Of a DNA stretch of 64,000 bases, positions 23,001 to 35,102 are shown piece after piece. A model generated the notes under the pieces. That model was not told the origin of the DNA. It was given only the letters and a program-made list of their open reading frames with translations, and made no database searches. Each line of letters starts with the position of its first letter. The first letter of the stretch is position 1. This DNA comes from Anisus vortex (lineage: Eukaryota > Mollusca > Gastropoda > Planorbidae). Where the stretch lies: positions 31,585,742 through 31,649,741 of the forward strand of contig OX421497.1 in the NCBI GenBank assembly GCA_949126835.1, given 5' to 3'. The translations under genes were made by a program, and so were the position numbers.

Positions 23001-24044
23001 AATTAACCAGAAAAAGAGTTTGAATCCGATCTGTTTATCTGAAGTCGTACATTAAATCTTGGTGAAAGGAAAAGAGTTTAAAAGTTTGCTTCTATTTAAT
23101 TATCTACGTTGGTATGTAATGGTGGCAGAGGTACAGAACGCAGCTTTCTAATCCAATAGTTTCCACTTTGAAATCTGGTCAGTAGGACCAGGGACAAGCA
23201 CGTTGATATAGTGGTGTTTTATTCTCAATAGGCCTACTGAGTATAGGCCATACAATTATCACGTGTATGTGAGTTATCAACGTTGTGTTGGCGACACCGT
23301 AGCACACCTACACGAAACCAGTCTGAACACAGGCACCTTTTACAAAGCTACTATTTTATTAATTATCTGAAGTCATGTTTTCTATAGCGTCTTCTTCCGT
23401 ATGTTTCTATGGCCAAGTTGTCGCCCTCTCCACCACAAACAAATACATACATACATACACAAATTCATATACACATACGTACAAATACACACACATATAC
23501 ACTTACATACAAACACACACACGCAAATACATAGACACACATACACATTTAGGCTATTAGTTCAGACTTCAGTAGAGCATGTTAAGACTATTTAAAAAAA
23601 ATCGAATCCAAAGAATCGAGAGCCCCGTGTGTGAGGATATCGTTGCATCATCCACTTGTGCCGCATCGATTCCACCCACTCCTGCTGGCCAAAAGTAGTC
23701 GTTTATTATTGATTAACGATACTTCTTTTGCTTTGCTGTTGTTGTTATTTGTGTCTGAAGCTACTAGGATGGAAAATGGATTGTGAGTCGATGAATAATG
23801 ACCCCAGGAGTAATTACTCACTGGGACAATTTTGTAATAATGAGATTTAGTATTTCCGGATCTTACAGAGAGGCCATATTCTTTTTTCTTTTAAGCTGTG
23901 TAAACAAAAGGTCCAAATTGTATGTCCAGATTTTTTCGTTTTGGTTAAAAGTCTGGGCCAATACCCATGGGGAGTGAGTTTAGATTACAAGGGTATCCTA
24001 CTCGAATGAAGGCATGTTCCATTTTATCACTTAAAAGAGATGTG
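20047..24044. other. non-coding, mostly unique
   Basis: I see no supportable exon. Points of note are a perfect RFX X-box match at 21072-21085, two degenerate ~47-bp copies with AACTTTTA(T/C)TCC at 21725-21835, a 7-bp TCTAGAG repeat at 22122-22160 and an AC-rich tract at 23435-23550. Confidence 0.45.
21072..21085. promoter_or_regulatory. RFX X-box match
   Basis: GTTACCATAGCAAC fits GTNRCC-(0-3)-RGYAAC exactly with a 2-nt spacer. No adjacent promoter or exon is evident, so function is unproven. Confidence 0.3.
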
Positions 24045-24383
24045 TCAAGGGCCGCACACACTCCTCCCCCACCCCCAACAACCCGATCTTGGTTAACAAA
24101 AAATACCTCATACATATCAGCTCATTTTACTATTTATTACTAATAATAACCTCATTTACAATTTAGACACTAAGAATTATACCAAAATGAACTATCATTA
24201 TTATTATTAAGTATCTTACGTATATAAAATTAACAATAAAATTTGATGTGTATAAGTTCTAGCTGTCTGAATTTCACGAATAGTACAATATTTGTAAGCT
24301 TACTGGCGGCCCACACAAAAAAATCCACTTTGTGGGCCGTATGCGGCCCGCGGGCTGCGTGTTTGAGATGTTTGGTCTAAAAG
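24045..24383. mobile_element. partial hAT-like repeat
   Basis: The right side carries the GTGGGCCGTATGCGGCCCGCGGGC block followed by TGTTTGAGATG, typical of hAT MITEs whose ends read CTCAAAC-GCGGCCC. A matching GGGCCGCACACAC lies at the left. TIR termini and TSD are not clear. Confidence 0.45.
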
Positions 24384-24699
24384 GTACTGTTTAGCCTGGT
24401 TAAAATGCCCAACGAAAAATGTATCTAAAAAAATATTACTATAACAGACCTAATGTAGAAAAAATGTCGGAACTGCTTAATTCTAGCTCTCTAAAAGAAC
24501 TTAAAAAACTAAGCATATTTTCAAAAATATTAGTATCTGCTTTTAAAAAATGAGAAAAAGGTTAGAAATGTTTAAGCATTTTAACTTGTTGGTTTGTCAC
24601 TATGATATTGAGAGATAGTCGTAGAAGAAATGTAATATACTAAGCCGCAAGAAAAATTGTGAATGATTTCTTAAATGTTTGTTCTCACTATGTTAATGC

Positions 24700-25040
24700 C
24701 GTGCAGGTCTAATGAAAGTGATTTACCTGTATGTCTATGTTAGTAAATTAAGTTGTTGTTTTTTTGTTTGTTTTTTTTTGTTTTTTTTCTTTGTTAGTTT
24801 TTTCCCCCCAAAAATTGTGTTATAAACTAAATTATCCCCCCTGAATTTTCTTTTAGGATACCTTTAATTAATAAATTTTTTATTACTTTCATTTTATTAC
24901 TAATATTGGTATTACTATTATTGTTCAATTTATTATTCACAAATGCTATAATTTTCTTATGTTTTTGACTATGCCTTTATTGTACCTATGTACTATGTGG
25001 CAAAATAAATATTGTTCATTGTTCATTGTTCATTGTTGTT
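24700..25040 (+). mobile_element. CR1-like LINE 3' end
   Basis: GTGGCAAAATAAATATTG is followed by four ATTGTTC units (25007-25036), a typical CR1-type microsatellite tail after a polyadenylation-like AATAAA. Only untranslated sequence remains and the left limit is uncertain. Confidence 0.55.
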
Positions 25041-26394
25041 GGCGTTAAGGGGCACTAGGAGACCTAGTCTCTGCTCTTAGTCAAAGGAAGTTTATACACA
25101 GGGCTGATACAAAATTAAAAGTAATGTTTTTTTTTTGGTTAGAATGAAAATTTATATTTTGCGTCAAGCTAAAAATTCGACTGTCTTAAAAATCTGTGTT
25201 CAAATCTGAGACTGACGTCATATGAAGCTGTCAACAATGACGTTACGCACATCTGGTGTGTAAAGGAAATAGAAAAAATAGGGGGGGGGGGAGCAGGTGT
25301 CAAGTTCTAATTAGAAGGCCAAGTTAGTGGGGAAGGGGCAGGGGGCGGCGGGGTGTAACTTCAGACAACAATAAAACGTGTAACAGATTTGGATTCAAGT
25401 TTTGAAAATAAAAAATTACATTTTATTGCGATAGAAATTGTTTTCATTAATTTTGTTTTCTATCAGTTGATCCCACTAAATAATATTGAGTACACCTGAA
25501 CTGAACTATCTATGATATGTGTTGTTTTTTTTCTTTTCTATATGAATGACAATAATGTTATTTTCTTGATTAGAAACTTATCTATAACCCAAATTGCTAC
25601 CCAGGTTCCCCAGACACACCCATCTGTTAATTGCTGTTTTTAAAATATTAAATGAATATGTTATATTCTATTATTATTATTTTTTTTTATGGTATTCGTG
25701 TAACATTAGGGGATAAGGAGAACATGGGGAGGGGGGGGGGGTAAATACATTCTGTTTAATTTGCATGACGTCATTTGTGGACAAACACCCTGTAAGCCAG
25801 GATGCTACGCTATACAATACAAAGTTCATTATAATTTTTACTCTTAGAAGAAGAAGGTTAGATAACCAATAATGTGTTCGTTATAATAATTTAAAAAAAT
25901 AGCTCTAAAGACTATTCATCAATTGTATATTCATTGTTACGAAATATAATAAGTTTTTTTAATCGAAAAACATTGAATGTTATAGGTACTTCCCATGCCA
26001 GTATCGAATGCTATATTATTATCAAATTATACTCCCTGCCAATGGTTTGTGTGTGTGGAATGGAAGGGGGGGGGGGGGGGGAGAAGGGCTGCAGGCCGAG
26101 TGGTTTCTGGGTTATCTGAAACTATATAATTTGTGAATTATGTTATGTATGAAATCACAAAGATGTTACCCCCCCCCCCTTCCACTTTTCCCGTGCTTAC
26201 GATCGATAATAAAGTGTATTTATTTTTCAATGTATAGCCTAATCCTATTGATTTATAGACATTTTGGTTTTTCAACTAGGTATGTCCATAATTTTTAGCT
26301 GAAATGTTTCCTATTACCTTAACTATCATTTATATCCAGCAGTTCGTACATATTGGCTAATTCTCTATCTCATCTTGTTGAATAAATGAAGTAA
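25041..26394. other. non-coding; G/C runs and two CRE palindromes
   Basis: TGACGTCA occurs at 25213-25220 and 25766-25773. Poly(G) runs lie at about 25281, 25729 and 26067, and a poly(C) run at about 26168. No gene is seen. Confidence 0.5.
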
Positions 26395-26600
26395 CCCCGT
26401 TGAAGCAACGTTTATCAGTTTCGTATGGGTACAGCATTCTAAAGGGATTGTTTGGCAAGCACAAAGACCAAACAACCATTACTTACACCAACTAATGTCA
26501 GGTTCCTGTCAGAGTTTGCAAGACTTACTACTCACATTTAAGACACATGTAATAAGTCCTGATTTTTTTCCACCTTGATTTGAACTTACTGTTAAAACTG
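26395..26600 (-). mobile_element. tRNA-derived SINE, highly diverged
   Basis: It retains GTTGAAGCAACGTTTATCAGTTTC, the AACTAATGTCAGGTTCCTGTCAGAG block and a remnant head. The first and last thirds are badly eroded. Confidence 0.55.
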
Positions 26601-26627
26601 TGTCCGCAATAGTCTCATGTCGAACAT

Positions 26628-26695
26628 TAACCCTTTTATCACCACTGTGTCGAAGTTAACCCTTTCATCACCACTGTGTTGTAGTTAACCTCATG
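26628..26695. repeat. 29-bp direct duplication
   Basis: Two adjacent units contain TTAACCCTTT(T/C)ATCACCACTGTGT, followed by a third partial GTTAACC. Confidence 0.75.
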
Positions 26696-27404
26696 GTATA
26701 TTTTTGCGTCTTCTGCTGCTCTTGTGTTTTATGTTGTTGTTGTTTAAATTCACGGTTTGTGATGTAACATGTAAACCCTGGCTACTGCTACTACTGCAAT
26801 AGTTTACCTGGTAATCCAATACCTTAAACCAAGAGTGTAAAGTCTCTAGTCCTACTTATTCAAGGAACAATGAATACACACATAAAAACAAAGATATCAC
26901 TTAACATGTAAAGTCAAGTTTGCGTGGCAGTAAACACTAATGGTTGTATTATTTCCTTTAAGAGCTTTTAAAAGGCGTTACCTGTAACAAAACTGCACAC
27001 CTATAACCACGATAAGTGCACCTTTAGTTTAACACAACCTTTTGAAGTCCTTGCGTTTAATAAAATTTATTTTATATCACATGTTTATAATAATACAATT
27101 GTTGTTGTTGTTTTTAAATACTTTTAACGGAAGTGTCAAGTAAATAATTAACCCTTGCCAACCATGTTTGGCCCATACAACCTGGTCTTTTTCCTTTTTC
27201 TTTTTTCTTTTATTCAAAACCTTAGTATTCTTCTGAATCGCATTAGAACTCTTTGGCGCCCAGATCACCATGTCCATATTTGAAAAAAGCATGTTCACCT
27301 GAACAGATATTGAAAATATTGAAGACAAAAACCTTTTGTTTATGTTTCGAAGCTATTTCACAAGGAGCGAAAGTAACGTTAAATTTTACATCTTGCTTTC
27401 TAAA

Positions 27405-27632
27405 GGTTTGAGTTCGAATCCGGGTGAAGGCTGCGATTTTTCCCTGGACTGGAGGGTGTCCCTGAGTCTGCCCTGATGGCTACCTGACATTTGTCTAGTT
27501 GGGGTAAGGTAAAGGCGGCTGGGCATTGTGCTGGCCACATATCCCTTAGTATGCCATTGCCACAGAAACTGGTGAACGCTGCTTCACCGGCCCTATGATC
27601 AATTTGGTCCGAAAGTTACTTTACTTTTTTAA
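27405..27632 (+). mobile_element. tRNA-derived SINE, best 3' end
   Basis: It starts within the tRNA-like head (B-box GAGTTCGAATCC) and runs through GGAGGGTGTCCCTGAGTCTG and GGCGGCTGGGCATTGTGCTGG. It ends GATCAATTTGGTCC, then a tail of two TTAC units and Ts. The A-box half is missing. Confidence 0.8.
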
Positions 27633-28875
27633 ACAAAAATTACGTTTATTGACATATTATAATATATATCTGTAATAATATTTCTATTATAAAAACAAAG
27701 TTTATTTTTACTTGTAGTGGATCCCAGTGGGTGACGTTCATATTCTCGTGTCTTTCTAAATCCTGTTTATAGTTAATGATTACGTTAACATTGAGTGTAC
27801 TTAGTGGTTTTATTACACGGTAAATAGTTTCATTACGGAAGAAGACGATGTAGGGAGAAGTGGAAGAGTATTAATAGCTGGTCATTAGTAATGCTTTGCC
27901 GATTGATATGATATATTTAAAAAAAATAATATTCATTTTTTTTTAATTTTTGAGAAATTTTGATGACATATTGCAATGAAATTTGTCGAATTTCTCACGC
28001 AAATAAGTCCATCGTTATTGATATTTCATTGGGCCTGCATAAATAATTTATGACACAGCGGCCTTATCTTCAACTTTACTTTGTCTAACAAAAAAAAATC
28101 AATAAATGGTGAATTGTTCAAAGTTCAAATACTTGTCTACTGACAGTCTTAGTCAGACTCGCCGTTTGGTAGATAGGACTGATGTAGTGTGTCGAACTGA
28201 GTAGATGCATCAAACATTGAAAACTTAGTCCAGTTCTTAGTCCAGAACTAATGGCATTGTGAATTTTAGAGTAAGACTTATTAGAAACTAGTAAAACGTC
28301 TTTATATCTGTATACTAATTATACTATTGTAGACTAAGCCAGTTGAACGTGTAGCATAAAGTAGTCTTAGTAAACACATCAATGGAGTAAAATGTATGAA
28401 CTGAACACAAAAATCCAATACGATTATTTTACGATTAGAAATAAATAGATCTTTACTAGGACGAATTTATAATATTTTTTTCCCTCCGAGTGACTTTTAA
28501 GGAATGCTTTGACTGACTATGTTGGTCAGGAAAAGAAAAAAAAATAACATGAATTTAAAATCAAAATGCAATAATGGATTTCGGGTAAACTAGGAAGGGA
28601 TAATCCTCTCTTTAAAAGCAAATGTCTGCACAGAATAGAGATAATACAGAATGCGGTATATAACTTTATAATGTATTGAAAGAAATCATGAAACTACAAA
28701 AATCATGTCAGCAATATATACTGTTGTTTGCACTATGTGTCTTACTTTATGTAATCACAACGTATACAAAAAAATTGGTATTGTCTTTTCGTCATATTTA
28801 TACCGATAGAAACATTAAAATAAATGGATGACAAAATTTTAATTGATGAATCACTTAAATATTAGCAGTCATTTC
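27633..28875. other. non-coding, AT-rich
   Basis: No gene or recognised repeat is visible. Confidence 0.45.
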
Positions 28876-30460
28876 GTCTTGTATGAAAATACATGTATTG
28901 TCGTAGTCGCGCATTCTGTGAGTGTCGTCTTGTATGAAAATGCCTGTATTGTCGGAGTGGCGCATTCTGTGAGTGTCGTCTTGTATGAAAATACCAGTAT
29001 TGTCGTAGTGGGGCATTCTGTGAGTGTCGTCTTGTATGAAAATACCAGTATTGTCGTAGTGGGGCATTCTGTGAGTGTCGTCTTGTATGAAAATACCAGT
29101 ATTGTCGTAGTGGCGCATTCTGCGAGTGTCGTCTTGAATGAAAAAAACAGTATTGTCGTATTGGCGCATTCTGTGAGTGTCGTCTTGTATGAAAATGCCT
29201 GTATTGTCGGAGTGGCGCATTCTGTGAGTGTCGTCTTGTATGAAAATACCAGTATTGTCGTAGTGGCGCATTCTGTGAGTGTCGTCTTGTATGAAAATAC
29301 CTGTAGGCCTATTGTCGTAGTGGCACATTCTGTGAGTGTCGTCTTGTATGAAAATGCCTGTATTGTCGGAGTGGCGCATTCTGTGAGTGTCGTCTTGTAT
29401 GAAAATACCTGTATTGTCGGAGTGGCGCATTCTGTGAGTGTCGTCTTGTATGAAAATACCAGTATTGTCGTAGTGGCGCATTCTGCGAGTGTCGTCTTGA
29501 ATGAAAAAAACAGTATTGTCGTAGTGGCGCATTCTGTGAGTGTCGTCTTGTATGAAAATACCAGTAGTGTCGTAGTGGCGCATTCTGTGAGTGTCGTCTT
29601 GTATGAAAATACCAGTAGTGTCGTAGTGGCGCATTCTGTGAGTGTCGTCTTGTATGAAAATACCAGTATTGTCGTAGTGGCACATTCTGTGAGTGTCGTC
29701 TTGTATGAAAATGCCTGTATTGTCGGAGTGGCGCATTCTGTGAGTGTCGTCTTGTATGAAAATACCAGTATTGTCGTAGTGGCGCATTCTGCGAGTGTCG
29801 TCTTGAATGAAAAAAACAGTATTGTCGTAGTGGCGCATTCTGTGAGTGTCGTCTTGTATGAAAATGCCTGTATTGTCGGAGTGGCGCATTCTGTGAGTGT
29901 CGTCTTGTATGAAAATACCAGTATTGTCGTAGTGGCGCATTCTGCGAGTGTCGTCTTGAATGAAAAAAACAGTATTGTCGTAGTGGCGCATTCTGTGAGT
30001 GTCGTCTTGTATGAAAATACCAGTAGTGTCGTAGTGGCGCATTCTGTGAGTGTCGTCTTGTTTGAAAATACCAGTATTGTCGTAGTGGCGCATTCTGTGA
30101 GTGTCGTCTTGTATGAAAATACCAGTAGTGTCGGAGTGGCGCATTCTGTGAGTGTCGTCTTGTATGAAACTACCAGTATTGTCGTAGTGGCGCATTCTGT
30201 GAGTGTCGTCTTGTATGAAACTACCAGTATTGTCGTAGTGGCGCATTCTGTGAGTGTCGTCTTGTATGAAACTACCAGTATTGTCGTAGTGGCGCATTCT
30301 GTGAGTGTCGTCTTGTATGAAACTACCAGTATTGTCGTAGTGGCGCATTCTGTGAGTGTCGTCTTTTATGAAACTACCAGTATTGTCGTAGTGGCGCATT
30401 CTGTGAGTGTCGTCTTGTATGAAAATACCAGTATTGTCGTAATGGCGTTTTCTGGGTGTC
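28876..30460. repeat. 51-bp minisatellite, 31 units, open on both strands
   Basis: Thirty-one head-to-tail units of 51 bp (17 codons) account exactly for the length once a 6-bp insertion in unit 9 and a 2-bp loss in unit 31 are counted. As 51 is divisible by 3 and the unit has no stop in several frames, a + strand frame (from ATG 28846 to a stop at 30481) and a minus strand frame stay open for over 540 codons. The + reading repeats a 17-residue Val-Val-Leu-Tyr-Glu-Asn-Thr-type unit. I see no promoter, splice partner, signal peptide or codon-level evidence of selection, so I call it a minisatellite rather than a gene. Variant units follow each other in fixed order: the SAS ending precedes the LNEKNS form four times of four. 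Units 26-29 are identical at protein level and unit 30 differs by one residue. Confidence 0.9.
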
Positions 30461-30697
30461 TTCATTGTAAGATTTACTTCTAGTTGATAACATATTGTTT
30501 CGCGCTCGTTAAATAAATCCGTGCCATTCATTTACCCATATTAAAAGGACAGCTAGTGTCAAAATATATAATTGGAAGTTCATTCTGACACGGTGTATTA
30601 CAAAGAATGACGGGTAGGAGAGACAGTTCCCACGACCAGTGAATGGGTGAATTAGACTTTATGTACCTAGAATCTCTGTGTGGGGAAACTATGGTTG

Positions 30698-31107
30698 AAA
30701 TAGACCAGTGATTCTCACACTGGGGTCCCCCGTCCTAAAGAGACCATGAATAGAATAGGTTTTCAGGGAGACTGTTAAAAAAGTTTTTAACCCGAGATAA
30801 ATTTCCCATGAAAATAAATATAAACAATAGTAAATAATACATTTTTATTCAAAATTACATGTGGTTGTCTTCCCCCTTCCCTCAAAGGAACTGTACCATT
30901 TCTGTGTCCTTCTAAAAGACATACTTGAGGGAGAAGTTGCAAAGGGTCGCATGTGGCCCGCCGGTCTCCTGTTTGACGTGCCTACTGTATGCATTGCAGT
31001 TAAGGTATATTAGTACATTTTCAAAGGGTCCGCAAACCACCAAAACAGTTTCTGCGAGACGGCCAGGCCAAGAGTCTGGCTAAAGTTTGATAACCATTGA
31101 AATAGAC
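30698..31107. mobile_element. hAT MITE (394 bp) with exact 8-bp TSD
   Basis: The element spans 30706-31099. It begins CAGTGATTCTCACACTGGGG and ends AAAGTTTGATAACCATTG, flanked by exact AAATAGAC copies (30698-30705 and 31100-31107). The interior shows the GGGTCGCATGTGGCCCGCCGG block common in this hAT class. No coding sequence. Confidence 0.9.
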
Positions 31108-31397
31108 TTTTGTACCTGATTCTCTGTGGGAACCTGCCATCCTATATGCCTGGTATATGAGTCATTCACTTTATACGGCGTTATATGGCAGGTATAATGT
31201 ATGGCGCTTATTGTTAAATAAACGTTATATAATAGCACTCTCTCACACACACTCTATCATTTAACCAATAGCATATTGTCACGCCCACATTCATATACAT
31301 TCACTTGAAAAGCATATGTGTACACAAAAAAAAACTGTGGGCACATACACCCAAACAAACGCACATGAATGACATATACAATGATTCACATACATGC

Positions 31398-31475
31398 AAA
31401 GTATGCAGTGGCCACAGAAACTGGTGAATGCTGTTTAACCGGCCCTATGATCAATTTGGTCAAAGGGTACTTTAT
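31398..31475 (+). mobile_element. tRNA-derived SINE, 3' fragment
   Basis: GTGGCCACAGAAACTGGTGAATGCTG through GGCCCTATGATCAATTTGGTC to TACTTTA is the 3' third of the family. Confidence 0.75.
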
Positions 31476-31545
31476 ATACAAAAACACACTTATATTATAA
31501 CAAACCTCGGGTTGAATTATATGGGTGTTGAGCCTTTATTAATGG

Positions 31546-32066
31546 TTCTAATGCAGTGATTCCCACCCTTTCTAATGCCGCGACCCCTTAATAAGCTTCT
31601 GATGTTGTAGCGACATCCCCTCCCCCAGCCATACAATTATCTTCGTCGCGAGCTTATAGCTGTAATTTGCTACTGTTATAAATTGTAATGTAAATTGTAA
31701 TGTAAATATCTGATATGTATAATTTATTTTTCGCGTGTTAATGTTTTTCAGAATAAAGCCTTGTGTTGAATATTTAAGATATGAAATTCATTCCTTTTTT
31801 ACGTACCGATATACTAGTCTTATTTTTTAAGACCAGCGAAAATTGGCCTATGTGTTTTCCGATGGTCTTAGTCAGTATTAGGTGACCCCTCGAAATGATC
31901 GTTCGCCTCCCAAAGGGGTCGGGACCCACAGGTTATCCTAACACCAGCGAAAATTGGCCTATGTGTTTTCCGATGGTCTTAGCCAGTATTAGGTGACCCC
32001 TCGAAATGGTCGTTCGACCCCCAAAGGGGTCAGAACCCACAGGTTAGGAACCGCTGTATTCTAATG
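31546..32066. mobile_element. hAT MITE (~503 bp) with internal tandem duplication
   Basis: It begins CAGTGATTCCCACCCTTTC at 31554 and ends GGTTAGGAACCGCTG at 32056. TTCTAATG flanks both sides (31546-31553; 32059-32066, offset by two bases on the right). A 111-bp segment near the right end is tandemly duplicated (31832-31942 and 31943-32048, a few differences), so the right subterminal region is present twice. Confidence 0.85.
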
Positions 32067-32290
32067 GTTCTGTTCAATACGTGTTTTAGGGTATCTCGAC
32101 TTAATTGACTGAATTCAATAATATTTTAACTTCAAAAGGCTGAACGACACTAATAGATGAATAAATTCAAAACATTTTGTAACAGTTAACGAAACACATA
32201 GATTAATCGTAACGTAAATGATGATTAATTAAAATATGTAGATAATATAATATAAACTTGAACAATTCTTTCTCTCTCGAGACTCTACTT

Positions 32291-32370
32291 CAGGAGTCGA
32301 CAACCTACGGCGTGCCAGACTTGGCACGCATAGTGATTTTCAATGGCACGCAAAAGACTCTCAATTTGAT
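32291..32370. mobile_element. hAT MITE, left-end fragment
   Basis: CAGGAGTCGACAACCTACGG, then the CGTGCCAGACTTGGCACGCA and GATTTTCAATGGCACGC blocks. The rest is lost. Confidence 0.7.
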
Positions 32371-34330
32371 TATTTAATGGGTCAAGAAAGTTTTTTGTTG
32401 ACACATTTTTGAAACAAACTTTTTAAGAATCTCAATAAAAATATTTACATCATTTGTCTTATATCCTATATTTGTCCAATCCCTCCCCAACAATAGGTAA
32501 ACTTTGTTTAGCATCAAATCATCCTTTATTTAACGTTGACGTTTTATTGTAATCCTCTTGTCACTTGTAACAGAGAATGCAGCACACATATTTCCTTACA
32601 CAACACTCTCACGTCTGTTAAAGGTGTTGGTTCTATACCGCCTCGATGTCACATTTGTAAAACCGTATGACCATAAAAGTAAAAGAAACCCTTGAAGTTT
32701 TATTTCGCTTATTCATCGTTTTATACATTTACTGCGTGACTGATAAATATACATATCAACTATTCCGATACTCTTTTATGTAAAAAAAAACAACAACATC
32801 CAAACAGTATTGAGTCATTCATTTTTCGTTGAAGACATTTCTGCGGGAATGATGAAGCTGGGTTGGCCAATACGGGATGATGTAATATTTACACAATTCT
32901 CTGTGCCCTTCGCTTTTCTCAACTAATGCAAAAAGAAAGTAAAGGCTTTAGGACGTTGGGCTGGCATTACAATCCCCTGTTATGCTGTTCCAAGGAAACA
33001 TGCGGAATCTGCATTGCAAGTGCAAGCCTTAAGGAATGGCATACGTGTGAACAGAGGCCTGCTTGCAAAACAAAAAACACTATCACCAAACCTCCCCCCT
33101 CCCACACACACTCACGAGGTCCCCCCCCCCCCCCCCCCCAATACATGGGTCATTTGCTCGATGCCCAAGAAACGTCCCTACTTTTGCGGACTCCCATCCT
33201 CCTTTTCCCGTCCTCATCAATTACCAGTAAGACATTTACATTTTTGTGTAAAGAAAGGCTTCGAACAACTCTTTGATATTTGGTTCAATAACACACCTAT
33301 ATAATCGCTGGGCTAGATATTGTACTCAGAGCTCATTGCCTGTAATGTATCTCAAACAATTTGTACGACCTGCATAAATTATAGAGTCGCATATTATATA
33401 GTGTAGAAAGAAAACAAACACACCATTAGGCAACATGTGTGGCTGTATGGACTGTTTTCTCCCTCATACACGCAACTTGTTTGATCAACTTTCAATTTGA
33501 ACGTATTTAGATGTAGCTATCAGTGGTCCCCCTAACATTTGATAAAGGGGATAATTCATGGCTGGACTCTTCTTCGTTATAATGAATTGTTATTAATATG
33601 CACGCGAATAGAACTAAGACAATACTTATACATGGCAGTAATAGTTGATTATGGCTCTGTTTATTTATTCTTAAGTTCTTGCTTTGTGCAGTTAAGTTAT
33701 TGTGAAGATCAATGGAAACTTGGTTAATCCGTTAGTCCTGTCAAACGCTGGCAAGCTAGCTGCAAAACGTTAAGGATTTTTATGAATGCACTGTCTCGCC
33801 TTTCACCCACATACATTAGCCACATTACAAATGGAAGTTTTTGGCTCCGAATGGTGGCCACAAATCTATCTCTGGGTTGAGATATAATAGACTGTTGAGA
33901 CTGCTCGGCACTGTCCTAAATTTTAAAATGTACCTCGTCACTGAGTACTAATACCACAAAAAATGTAGTGCATCTAATTTTGCAAAGTCGCAGGTATTTT
34001 TAACTTATCATTAGTTCGAAATTAACAGCCGTCTGAAAGATTGTACGATGTCTCGATTTGATATCATTGCTTGCTTTTAGTAAAAATAAAAGTGCTCACC
34101 ATTTCGCGAGCATTAGACATAAAAAAAAATATTTTAACACCAGAATAAAGCAAACCCTTTATAGATAGCATACCTGAAAGCTTAAAGTATTCGGAGGAGT
34201 GGTTTTAGAGTAATTATCAAAAATACACCATGGACGGGTCGAATCGACCCACCTAGTAGAGATAGGGTTACAAAGATTTATATTTTTTAAGTCTAAATCT
34301 ATGTTTTTTTCTTCTCTTTTTCCCTTTTCA
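32371..34330. other. non-coding upstream of gene A
   Basis: A poly(C) run lies at about 33121-33139. A long pyrimidine tract ending TTTTCAG at 34305-34330 is a strong acceptor and may belong to a 5'UTR exon of gene A. Otherwise nothing is recognised. Confidence 0.45.
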
Positions 34331-34696
34331 GAGCTTGCCTGCGGTTTCTGTCCTGCCGGTTAGGATATCGCTCGGACATTCGATCAGCTGATTGTATTTG
34401 ACCAAGGGTCACTGTGCTGGAGACAACGTGTGATTCAATTTCAGTGGACAGCTAGTTCAGCACTAACTCAATTTCTGAGATAAACGAAAGGTTCTAAAGA
34501 ATTGTATTGGGTTTTTTCCTTATTTCTCTGAATCAGTAATGGCATTGACATCTCCATAAATTTCTCCCGACTGAAGCTAATTTGTAAATTAAATATAAAA
34601 AAAATCTTATTAATTAATCGGAATTTTGTTTGGCTTCAAGCTGCACTTTTTGGCTTTAAGCCAAATTATATAAGTCAGTAAATTCATTGAACGGGA

Positions 34697-34709
34697 GTTG
34701 CCAGGCAAC
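34697..34709 (+). promoter_or_regulatory. RFX X-box, perfect palindrome
   Basis: GTTGCCAGGCAAC fits the RFX consensus exactly, with a 1-nt spacer. It lies 444 bp upstream of the gene A start codon. RFX factors commonly drive ciliary genes; a link to cilia here is inference only. Confidence 0.5.
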
Positions 34710-34888
34710 CAGGTCTAAAACTAAAAAAAAATATATATAAAGTAGCGAAGAAGGAGAATAAAAAATAAATAAAGTTTAGCCACGCTTTAAATATGGAAAC
34801 CATAACGGATATCACATAATTGTGCGACATATGGTGGATTTAACTCAATTCATTACTGAAGAATCGACTCGGCTCGTTCGAGGTTTGG

Positions 34889-34896
34889 TGACGTCA
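34889..34896 (+). promoter_or_regulatory. full CRE palindrome upstream of gene A
   Basis: TGACGTCA sits 257 bp before the start codon. It is followed 16 bp later by an E2F-like GCGGGAAA (34913-34920), which together look like a core promoter region. Confidence 0.5.
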
Positions 34897-34912
34897 TCTG
34901 TGCAAATAGCAC

Positions 34913-34920
34913 GCGGGAAA
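34913..34920 (+). promoter_or_regulatory. E2F-like site
   Basis: GCGGGAAA is the E2F core. It lies close to the CRE and upstream of the probable 5'UTR of gene A. Confidence 0.35.
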
Positions 34921-35102
34921 GTAACACTGTGTTGTTTTGTTTTTTTCATAAGCTGTGGTTAGTTAAATCCTAGATTTCTGTGGACTTTTGTTATTGTTAA
35001 GCGGTATCTTGGGATAAGTTTTCTTGGACGGAAATATTTGGTTACTATTATATTCCTGGGTTGAATTCTGGCTTGTTGTATTAAAAGGATCGTTGCTCGG
35101 TT

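Noticed and set aside
28876..30460. CRISPR-like array
   Set aside because: No spacers: units are contiguous and the genome is eukaryotic.
28846..30483. 546-codon + strand and 558-codon minus strand frames
   Set aside because: They are by-products of a 51-bp tandem repeat whose unit has no stop in these frames. No splice, promoter or domain evidence supports a gene.
33014..33304. Pro/Thr-rich frames around a poly(C) run
   Set aside because: Low-complexity artefact of the homopolymer and surrounding C-rich DNA.
34237..34251. GGGTCGAATCGACCC palindrome
   Set aside because: A lone 15-bp palindrome without flanking repeat, TSD or second copy.
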